A stretch of DNA of 28,816 nt from a virus. The stretch spans positions 1 through 28,816 of IMG/VR virus record IMGVR_UViG_3300044492_000089; one strand, written 5' to 3'. Positions within the stretch are counted from its first letter, which is position 1; each line of letters starts with the position of its first letter. The translations under genes were made by a program, and so were the position numbers. The notes below the pieces were generated by a model. It searched no databases, had not been told where the DNA came from, and worked only from the letters and a program-made list of their open reading frames with translations. Shown here piece by piece: positions 14,924 through 21,807 of this stretch.

Positions 14924-15289
14924 TCAATGCACCCCGGTGGTGCGCCGACGCCGGAGCGAGTCCGGCGTGAACACGTAGCCGACCGATACCCGTGCCGACG
15001 GCATCTCCCCGAACCGGGGCCGGATGTACACAATTCCCCGGATCGCGAGCGTACGGCTGCACCGGGCACACTCCGACGTGGACACCAGTGACAGGTGATG
15101 CAGATGGGTCGAGCCACACGGGCAGTACGCGTCCACGGTCACGTCGATGCGGTCGATGAGGTTGTCGCTCTCGTGTGGTGGCGGGTCAGCTTGCGGGGCG
15201 GGTGGCGGAGGGTCCGGCCGTACCGTGAGGCCCATCAGGCTCAGGAGCCAGCTTTTCACGGTACCGTGATTCGTCGTCGTCGTCGGCAT
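14924..15289 (-). CDS. Small zinc-ribbon-like protein
   Basis: This 121-residue protein overlaps the previous stop (TAATG). A Pro-rich linker (PPPPAPQADPPP) joins a short hydrophobic start (WLLSLMGL) to a compact domain with YCPCGS at ~55-60 and CARCSR ~19 residues later, followed by beta-like IRGIVYIRP. Two Cys pairs at this spacing suggest a zinc ribbon. The role is unknown. Together with the next Cys-rich gene it sits between the MuF gene and the protease gene. Confidence 0.65.
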   Translation of the reverse strand: MPTTTTNHGTVKSWLLSLMGLTVRPDPPPPAPQADPPPHESDNLIDRIDVTVDAYCPCGSTHLHHLSLVSTSECARCSRTLAIRGIVYIRPRFGEMPSARVSVGYVFTPDSLRRRRTTGVH

Positions 15290-16818
15290 TAATCCCCGCT
15301 ATCACCCTCGTCGTTGGTATGGCTTGGTTTGTCGCTCTCGTGGTCGTGCAGCGTGTCTTCGTCAATTTCGTCCACGTCGATTTCGCTGCCGTCGGACAGG
15401 AGCGCGATCTGGATGCACCGGCACGCATCGCCGCCCCGGCACTTCACGTAGGGCGGGCGCAGTTCTTCCTGCCGGTCGCTGCCCAGTTCCATCGACTCGC
15501 CATCGACCTCCGCGCACTCATCGCACGTGCCCGTGTCCATCACCGCCGTCTGGATGACCGCATCCACGATGGCCTCGCCCCCAGCCACCGCTTCGGCCTT
15601 GCTGATGAACTTGCCGTCCTCGCCGTGGTACGCCAGTTCGAATTCCACCGGGATGCGCTGCCGCTGCAACAGGTGCATCGCCGTCGTCCGCCCCAGCGCG
15701 AACGCCTCATTGGTCGCCCGGTTCGCGAACCGCTTCAGCAGCGACGGTCGCCGCACGTCGGTGAACGACTGGGTGAGCGCCTCGCGCCGGTCCGCCCGGA
15801 TCCGTCGTCGTCGGAGCCGGGCTTCGTAGTCCTCGCGCAGGCTCGTGAGCGCCCGCGCGCGATCGGCCAGCACGGCCGCGCAGATCGCCTCCACGTCCAC
15901 CGGGACCTCGCGCACGCCCAGCCGCGCCGGTGCGCCCTGTCGCACCAGTTCCATCAGCACTTCGCTCGCGCCGTACGCGGCGAGGGTGTGCATCGTCTCG
16001 CGCCAACAGGTATCGTCGTCACTGATCGCCAGTGTGTCGCGACACGCGTCGAGCCGCCGGGGAATCTCCGTCAGCGACAGCACCTTGGCCTCGAACTTCA
16101 TCGGCCGACGACTGAGGCTCACACCCTTGTAGAGCGTGCGCGTGCGCTTCCGCTTCGGGGGCTTCGACGGGATCGCGCCGACCATCGACGGGAACGACAC
16201 GTCACTGATGTCGGGCAGGTTGATAATCGCGGACAGCGATTGCTTCTTCTTCTCGCGAGGGGCCGGGTTCGGCCCGTCAGGGCGACCCGCGTACTCCTTG
16301 AACTTCTTCTCCCATGCCGCCCGTTCCTCTTGCGTCATGTCGGAGACGGAGCGCCCCACGTAGCCCTTCGGGATCTTCGGAATCTGGTTGTAGGGCCGCG
16401 TGTCGAAGTGGCTTTCCACCCACCCCTGATCGTTGAAATGCTCTCGGGCGTACTCGTCAATCGTCAGGACGCGCAAGGTCCGCAGGGGCGCTTGGAGAAA
16501 CCGCTCGTCCTTGCTCCCGTACATCGTCGGGCCGTCCTTGAGCAGCCGCCCTTCGACTTCCGCCACGTACGGCCGCTCGTACCCGTGCGCTTGCATCCAG
16601 AACTCGGGTCTGCCCACGAAGATGCCCGCAGGTTTGTTCTCCGTTAAATCCCCGCCAAACGAATTCAAGTCCGGTGTGTGCGTCGGGTCGGGAACGAAGT
16701 TGGGATCGTCCGTGAGGTGCCAGCCCGTCGTGAACTGCCCCTTGTCATCACGGGGATGCGCGTCCTCGTCCCAGTCGTCCAGCAGATACGCCGCGAGCTT
16801 GTCCCGATACCCGGTCAC
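15289..16818 (-). CDS. MuF-type minor head protein with tagged N-terminal domain
   Basis: This 509-residue protein starts at a GTG overlapping the previous stop (GTGA). It begins with the tag YRDKLAAYLLDDWDEDAHPR (4-23). An unassigned domain follows (~30-145: GWHLTDDPNF..., GIFVGRPEFWMQAHGYERPY). A basic linker and a helical middle come next. The C-terminal region (~355-475) fits the MuF / SPP1 gp7 family of minor head proteins: RFANRATNEAFALGRT, then AVMDTGTCDECAEVDG, then YVKC...CRC, with Cys432, 435, 460, 466 and 468 probably binding metal. MuF proteins sit at the portal vertex, and some carry toxin or ART domains. The acidic tail (EIDVDEIDEDTLHDHESDK) is unusual. Confidence 0.8.
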   Translation of the reverse strand: MTGYRDKLAAYLLDDWDEDAHPRDDKGQFTTGWHLTDDPNFVPDPTHTPDLNSFGGDLTENKPAGIFVGRPEFWMQAHGYERPYVAEVEGRLLKDGPTMYGSKDERFLQAPLRTLRVLTIDEYAREHFNDQGWVESHFDTRPYNQIPKIPKGYVGRSVSDMTQEERAAWEKKFKEYAGRPDGPNPAPREKKKQSLSAIINLPDISDVSFPSMVGAIPSKPPKRKRTRTLYKGVSLSRRPMKFEAKVLSLTEIPRRLDACRDTLAISDDDTCWRETMHTLAAYGASEVLMELVRQGAPARLGVREVPVDVEAICAAVLADRARALTSLREDYEARLRRRRIRADRREALTQSFTDVRRPSLLKRFANRATNEAFALGRTTAMHLLQRQRIPVEFELAYHGEDGKFISKAEAVAGGEAIVDAVIQTAVMDTGTCDECAEVDGESMELGSDRQEELRPPYVKCRGGDACRCIQIALLSDGSEIDVDEIDEDTLHDHESDKPSHTNDEGDSGD

Positions 16819-17822
16819 ACGCCCCGCCAGTCGAGCAGGAACCGCTCGCGCATCGCCCGGTACGTGACCGTGCTGTCCGACAGGTGCTTCACCACATCGA
16901 ATACCTGTCCCGCGACCGTCGTCCGCCCGGCATGCTGCGACCCGGCCACCCGGTGATGCCCGTTCATGACGAAGTACTGATCGCCCATCTTCAGAATCTG
17001 CACCGGTTTGTCCAGTTGCGCCGGTGCCGTGGCGATGGACTCGACCCGGTCCTTGTTGACGCGCGGCTGGGTCAGCGTCAGCTTCGACAGGGGGATGTCC
17101 TTCGTCGGTTGCCGGGCAAACAGGGCATCGCGCGCGGCCTGATACTCCAGTGGGTTCGTCTCCAGCGTGGGCTTCACCCCCATCGCCGCATGGAGCGTGT
17201 CGAGGCCCGGCACCTTCACGTAGGGGATGAACGTCGATCCGGGAATCACGTCGGTAATCGCCTGTGAGCGCGGCCCCGTCAGGTTCCGGTCTTCCTTGAA
17301 GTCCACCAGCCGCTTCTGGAGAGCCGCCTCTGCGCCCGAGAGCGTCCCGCCCCCGCCATCAGAGAACCGCCCGTGGTCATCTCGCGGGTGCGCGTCTTCG
17401 CTCCAGTCGAGCGAGATCGCCGCGAGCTTGTCCCGGTAGCCCAGCGGTGTAGCCGCACGGGACACCGCCATCTCCATCAGGAGTTTGTCCCGGTAACTCA
17501 ACATGACAGTCGGGGCCGCCGCCGACCCTTCGATGCGATGTTTCAGCCAGCCGCAGAACGCCTTCGGGTCGTCCTTGTCCTGATTCTTCTCGACGCAGTC
17601 CGCAAAGTCGTCGTACTCCGCGAACGGCATCGTGATGACGGTGTCCACCGGGAGCGCCAGCGACGTCTCCGGGGTCACCGTGAGATAGACCACCTGACCG
17701 TTGTCGAACTTCGCGATGGCCACCGTGGCGTGTTCCGGGTCCACCAGTTCCCCGTTGGCCTTCGACAGGTAGGCGATCGTCGCCCACCGTCCGTCAATCT
17801 GGTCCCGCTGCAGGCTGGGCAT
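16815..17822 (-). CDS. Tagged ParB-like domain protein
   Basis: This 335-residue protein overlaps the previous stop by two bases (TAATG). Residues 1-100 hold a small beta domain followed by DFADCVEKN...DPKAFCGWLKH (72-95). This Cys-containing segment, of the form DC V...P.AFC..L.H, is a pattern I associate with head-module proteins of other tailed phages. Two YRDKL copies follow (110-114 and 129-133), the second with the tag SLDWSEDAHPRDDHGRF. The C-terminal ~100 residues are ParB/sulfiredoxin-like: IPLSKLTLTQPRVNKDRV, then FVMNGHHRVAG with NGHHR at 287-291. ParB-fold domains bind nucleotides or cut DNA in different families; the activity here is unknown. Confidence 0.75.
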   Translation of the reverse strand: MPSLQRDQIDGRWATIAYLSKANGELVDPEHATVAIAKFDNGQVVYLTVTPETSLALPVDTVITMPFAEYDDFADCVEKNQDKDDPKAFCGWLKHRIEGSAAAPTVMLSYRDKLLMEMAVSRAATPLGYRDKLAAISLDWSEDAHPRDDHGRFSDGGGGTLSGAEAALQKRLVDFKEDRNLTGPRSQAITDVIPGSTFIPYVKVPGLDTLHAAMGVKPTLETNPLEYQAARDALFARQPTKDIPLSKLTLTQPRVNKDRVESIATAPAQLDKPVQILKMGDQYFVMNGHHRVAGSQHAGRTTVAGQVFDVVKHLSDSTVTYRAMRERFLLDWRGV

Positions 17823-19129
17823 TACGTCGTCTCCGGCTTCGGCGTCGGGATCTTCTGCGGTGGCTTCCGATAGTGGTCCGGGGCCAGCCAGTGCTCGTCC
17901 TGATCTTTCAACAGGTCAATCACCGGGCCATCCTTCTTTACCGAGGGCGTCTTCTCCGTGTCGTCCGGGGTGTCGTCGCTCTCCACCGTGACCTCCAGTT
18001 TGAAGCTGGCCATGTCGATCCGCCGGGTATCGAAACCCGGCCCCTTCTGATGCCACGCGTCCCACTTCAGTCCCTTGGTGCCGATCAGGACGACCTCGGA
18101 TTCCGCGTGGACATTCTGCCCGTACACCGGGAGCGAGAACACCGCCGTGCGCGGGGCATCGAAGCGCAGGACCACGCGTTCGCGCTTGCCCTGCTCGACT
18201 TTCACCCCGACGCCGTTCCACTCGTTCGCGACTTTCGGCTTCGTGGTCGCCGACGCCACGGCATTGTGTTTCAACTGGTAGTCCGGGAGTCGGACGCCCT
18301 CGGCGTACGGCACCCGCGTGGTGTTGTTGACTTCTTCGGCTGGACGAATGATGGCCCGGTACATCTGCACCCGGTCGGCCCCTGCCTTCTGCAACAGGAA
18401 CTGCGTCGTCTCCCATTGGGCACGTGCGTAGGCTTGCACCCGCGTCTTCGCCAGCGTCGTAATCGCGTTTTTCTCCGTCTTCTCCAATGCCTCGGCCTTG
18501 CGCCACGCGTCGGCCTGTTGATCGGCAGGCAAGGCGTCAATGGTCTTGATCAGGGCCGATGAACTGGGATGCAGCTTCTCGCGCTCCTCAGCAGTCGTGA
18601 ACGCTGCCACCATCGCCGCTTCAGCCGCCGTGCGATCAGCCGCCGTAATCGAGGCCGTCGGCAGCGTACCCAATTCGTCGGCTACGGCGATCTGCATGGC
18701 CAGTCCCAGCGGCGACTGTGAATCCGTCTTCCACGCATGCCACAAGTCCCCGGCGATCTTGTCAGGCGTCACGTCCTTCGACAGCACGCCCCGCGCTTGC
18801 ATCACCGCCTCGGTGCGATCCTTGACCAGTTCCAATCCGATGGCTCGCGTGCGGAGGTAGTCCTCGTCGGTTTCCGGCTCGTCCTCCTCACGGTCGCTAT
18901 CGAATTTCCACTCGCCGGGTTCGCCGGGTCGGAGTTTGATCCCCGTCGCGAAGCCGTGGTCCGTCGCATACTGCAAACGATCGGAGCCACTCAGGTTGTT
19001 CCATTCCTCAGCGGCGTACTCGCGCTCGGCCGTGCTGGCGACTTCCAGTGCCTCGTCGCTTTGCCGCAGATCGTCTTCCAGTGCTTGACGGGCGGCACCG
19101 GATTGCCGGTTGTATAGCTGACTCGCCAC
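17822..19129 (-). CDS. ADP-ribosyltransferase (third copy), downstream of an in-frame TAG
   Basis: Initiation could occur at the GTG at 19129, which has GAGGAAG upstream (435 residues). The frame is open back to the TAG at 19253-19255, and the 41 codons between look coding (WQHGEFSLDPSGLKYADG), so translation may instead arrive by readthrough. Numbering from the GTG, residues 1-240 are helical and charged. The ART core follows: VQMYRAI with Arg258, SATT at 293-296, and ESEVVLIG with Glu343/Glu345. A basic, Pro-rich tail ends the protein. The motif order fits arginine-type ADP-ribosyltransferases. The stop overlaps the next start (TAATG). Confidence 0.75.
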   Translation of the reverse strand: MASQLYNRQSGAARQALEDDLRQSDEALEVASTAEREYAAEEWNNLSGSDRLQYATDHGFATGIKLRPGEPGEWKFDSDREEDEPETDEDYLRTRAIGLELVKDRTEAVMQARGVLSKDVTPDKIAGDLWHAWKTDSQSPLGLAMQIAVADELGTLPTASITAADRTAAEAAMVAAFTTAEEREKLHPSSSALIKTIDALPADQQADAWRKAEALEKTEKNAITTLAKTRVQAYARAQWETTQFLLQKAGADRVQMYRAIIRPAEEVNNTTRVPYAEGVRLPDYQLKHNAVASATTKPKVANEWNGVGVKVEQGKRERVVLRFDAPRTAVFSLPVYGQNVHAESEVVLIGTKGLKWDAWHQKGPGFDTRRIDMASFKLEVTVESDDTPDDTEKTPSVKKDGPVIDLLKDQDEHWLAPDHYRKPPQKIPTPKPETT

Positions 19130-19252
19130 CTCCGCGTCTTCCTCGCTGACGGGTGTGCCATCCGCATACTTCAGCCCCGACGGGTCGAGCGAGAATTCGC
19201 CGTGCTGCCAGACACCCTCGACACTGTCCGGGTCCAGTTCACGCCCGTCGGC

Positions 19253-19861
19253 CTACGCAGAGAAGTCGCTGGCGAACCCCTCCTCCATGACCCGTTCGTG
19301 GACATCGGCATCGTTGAGGTGTTCATTGACGTAGTCGTCGGTGGCCTGCTGCCCGGCTTCCACGGCCCCGCTGTCACCAATGCCGCTATCGATGAAGTGC
19401 TCCTCGACCGCGTTCTGGTCATCGGAGTCCACCTCGTCCCACGCCTCCACTTTGAGGTCGTAGTCCGCATCATCGACGGCCGCCTCCAGTAGCTTCTCGA
19501 CTTCCTTGACGCCTGCCTTCGCGTCCACCCGAAGCGCCTGTTCGCTCCCGGACTCTGGGGCGTACTCGAACAGCGCCTGCTGGCCGTCGCCGCCGCGTGG
19601 CGCGTCGGGGCTGGTCGCGTACTCGCCTCCGCTCCCATCGGTGAACTTTCCGTCGTCCGCGCGCGGGTGCTCACCCTCGTCCCAGTCCAGTTGGAGCGCC
19701 TTGAGCTTGTCCCGGTAGAGCGAGGTCGGCGGCTCGGTCGGCACGATGTGTCGGTACGCGGCATCCGGCACGTCGTCTGCGCCCAGCAGTTCTTCGAAGA
19801 TCCATGTGTCGGTCTTCGTGCCGTCCGGGTTGATCGAGTGGAGGTCTGGCGTCTTGGGCAC
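19253..19861 (-). CDS. Tagged acidic protein, probable N-terminal part of a split ADP-ribosyltransferase
   Basis: This 202-residue frame starts at a GTG directly after the previous TAA, with AAGGA 8 bases upstream. The tag YRDKL...LDWDEGEHPRADDGKF lies at ~48-73, followed by a Gly/Ser linker and a very acidic helical region (VEKLLEAAVDDADYDL and on). It ends at a TAG (19253-19255). Beyond that TAG the same frame stays open, and reads as normal high-GC3 coding sequence, straight into the ART gene at 17822-19129. On its own this piece has a tag but no catalytic core, unlike the other tagged genes. It is therefore either the 5' part of an amber-interrupted gene or a short product with a readthrough extension. 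Confidence 0.65.
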   Translation of the reverse strand: MPKTPDLHSINPDGTKTDTWIFEELLGADDVPDAAYRHIVPTEPPTSLYRDKLKALQLDWDEGEHPRADDGKFTDGSGGEYATSPDAPRGGDGQQALFEYAPESGSEQALRVDAKAGVKEVEKLLEAAVDDADYDLKVEAWDEVDSDDQNAVEEHFIDSGIGDSGAVEAGQQATDDYVNEHLNDADVHERVMEEGFASDFSA

Positions 19862-20800
19862 TTACCGGTCCTTCGCGACGTAGTGGGTGAACCGGGCCAT
19901 CGACTCCGGGTCGTGCAGATCGAGCCGGGCGTCCCACGGCTCCTGCATCAGGATCTCTTTCCCGATCTGCCGCCCGTTCGCACCCACGATCCCGGCCAGA
20001 TGCCACGGGAGCTTCGGGTCCTCGGCGTATTTCTCGATCACGGACCGCACGGCTTCGCGTTCCGGGCCGTTCAGAGGGATGTTGCGCCGTCGCAGTTCCG
20101 TCTTGACGTTCTCGGAGAGGGACAACGGGTCCTCGGCCTTGAAGCCAAACTTTGCCCACGCATAGCCGCCGACTTCCAAGTCGGCGTACGTCTGAATCTC
20201 CGACACGCCCATCGCCTGATAGGCGTCCATGCTGTCGCGCAGGATGTCCTTCGCCACGCCCGCGCCCTGCATGGCCTTCGGGATCAGTAACGCCTCGTGA
20301 TGCACGATCAGCTTGCCCTGCAACGTCCGCTGGAACATACGCTGCATCGTGACGCCGGAGTTGCTGTAAGCGTTCATGACCAGCGTCGTACCTGCGCGCT
20401 GATTCTCCCCGGCGGCCCACGTCACCGACAGGTCCCCCGGTATGGACCCCGCCACCTTCCCGGCGACATCGACCGTGTCCACGGTCTTGAACACCGCCGC
20501 CTGCGCCTTCGGGGTGATCTGGCCCACCACCGTGACCGTCTTCCCGTCGCGCTTGCGCCCGGACGCCCAGCCGTCGCGCTTGCTGGTGAATGTGATCCCG
20601 TCACTGCCGCTGTGGCCGCTGCTGCTGCCGCCACTGTCACCGTCTGCAAACTGGCCCTGCTCGTCGCGGGGATGCAGGCTTTCGTCCCAGTCCAGTTGCA
20701 GTCGGAGCTTCTCGCGGTAGGACAATGCCAGATGCTGGACCCGGTCGCGCGTGCGCTTGGGCCAGTCGGCGTTCGTGAGGTGCGTGTCGATATTGATCAT
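19862..20800 (-). CDS. Tagged GNAT-family acetyltransferase-like protein
   Basis: The start ATG at 20800 overlaps the previous stop as ATGA; a longer frame upstream is out-of-frame antecedent sequence and is not used. The protein has 312 residues. The tag YREKLRLQLDWDESLHPRDE is at 28-47, followed by a Gly/Ser linker. A GNAT-like fold follows, with QGAGVAKDIL (Gln178 to Gly181/Ala183, the Q/R-x-x-G-x-G/A acetyl-CoA loop) and GGYAWAKFGF at 211-220, which matches the closing strand seen in GNAT domains. The last ~80 residues contain a helical region of unknown role. The substrate is unknown. Confidence 0.7.
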   Translation of the reverse strand: MINIDTHLTNADWPKRTRDRVQHLALSYREKLRLQLDWDESLHPRDEQGQFADGDSGGSSSGHSGSDGITFTSKRDGWASGRKRDGKTVTVVGQITPKAQAAVFKTVDTVDVAGKVAGSIPGDLSVTWAAGENQRAGTTLVMNAYSNSGVTMQRMFQRTLQGKLIVHHEALLIPKAMQGAGVAKDILRDSMDAYQAMGVSEIQTYADLEVGGYAWAKFGFKAEDPLSLSENVKTELRRRNIPLNGPEREAVRSVIEKYAEDPKLPWHLAGIVGANGRQIGKEILMQEPWDARLDLHDPESMARFTHYVAKDR

Positions 20801-21807
20801 CCCAAGGTCTTTCGTATCCGCTCGACCGGGAAGACGTACTGATCCATCTGCTCGTCCTTCTCGCCGCTGAAGATCCGCACGGTCTGCGGACGACCCAAGA
20901 GAATGATTTCCTCCTCCGGGAGGCACCCGCGTCCCGTGACGCACGTGCTGAGCACGTCAGCCACCGGCACGCGCGCAGTCAGAATCTTCGCTGGCCCGGC
21001 TTGGTCCCGCGCGAAACTCACGGCCGTCTTCAGATCCGTCGTCCACGACGACGCCGGTTGCATCGTCACCGTCTCGATGCCGCTCCCCAGTGCGTCGTCC
21101 GGATCGCCCATCCCCCGGAACACCGAGACGTGCGTGATGCCCTGCGCCTTGAACCACTCCTGCGTGCGCGTGTACTCGGCCCGCACGAACGCGCGATTCC
21201 GGGCTTCGACGTCTTCCTTGGGGCGAATCGGAGCCGTCATGTGACTCATCGTCGCCTCGGCTAACCCGAACTCCTCCTTGACGGCACGCTGCATCTGGAC
21301 CGCTGGAAGAACGCTGTCCCCGGACGTCTCTGCCCAGAGGTCGATCTGTCGCCGGACGAACTTCACCGTGTCGTCCTTGCTGACCTCCCGGAACGCCGGG
21401 TCCTTGCTCACGCGATGGGCGAGGTCCGCATTGATGTCGATCTTGACCCGGCCCCGGATCGCCAGCGACTGTGGATGCGTCTCCGAATCCGGGAACGAGT
21501 CCAGTGGCACACCGGCCACCAGTGACGCAGTCTTGATCAGCGCGCCTCGGACGTTCCCCACCTCGCCGGAGGTCGCGAACCGTCCGCCGTCATCGCGCGG
21601 ATGCTCCGACTCGTCCCAGTCGTCGGAGAGGTCGTGTGCCGTCTCGTCCTCGTCCTTCGGCGTCGGGGGCGGCTTGACAATCTTGAACTCGCCCCAGACA
21701 AAGCGGTCGGATCCCGGTAGCGGAGTCGTCGCGGCAGGTTTCTTCGCCTGCTCCGCGAGCTTGTCATCCCACTCCTTAGTCGTCAGGGTCGGCCACGGGA
21801 GACTCAT
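20797..21807 (-). CDS. Tagged ADP-ribosyltransferase
   Basis: This 336-residue protein has a 4-base overlap (ATGA) with the preceding gene. A Pro-rich N-terminus leads to the tag DDWDESEHPRDDGGRF (62-77). A helical region follows (~85-220), then an ART core: VSVFRGMG with Arg231, SSWTT at 253-257, and EEEIILLG with Glu298/Glu300. The R, S/T and ExE order and spacing fit arginine-type mono-ADP-ribosyltransferases (NAD+ plus a protein target). Phage relatives by activity, such as T4 Alt, enter the cell with the DNA and modify host RNA polymerase; the target here is unknown. Confidence 0.8.
   Translation of the reverse strand: MSLPWPTLTTKEWDDKLAEQAKKPAATTPLPGSDRFVWGEFKIVKPPPTPKDEDETAHDLSDDWDESEHPRDDGGRFATSGEVGNVRGALIKTASLVAGVPLDSFPDSETHPQSLAIRGRVKIDINADLAHRVSKDPAFREVSKDDTVKFVRRQIDLWAETSGDSVLPAVQMQRAVKEEFGLAEATMSHMTAPIRPKEDVEARNRAFVRAEYTRTQEWFKAQGITHVSVFRGMGDPDDALGSGIETVTMQPASSWTTDLKTAVSFARDQAGPAKILTARVPVADVLSTCVTGRGCLPEEEIILLGRPQTVRIFSGEKDEQMDQYVFPVERIRKTLG

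Noticed and set aside
15319-16647. Plus-strand open frame of 442 codons opposite the MuF gene
   Set aside because: Arg-rich antisense shadow; the minus-strand frame has the MuF motifs and overlapping start/stop junctions.
20801-20944. Extension of the GNAT-like gene up to 20944
   Set aside because: It overlaps the ART gene in another frame. The ATGA junction at 20800 is typical of this operon.
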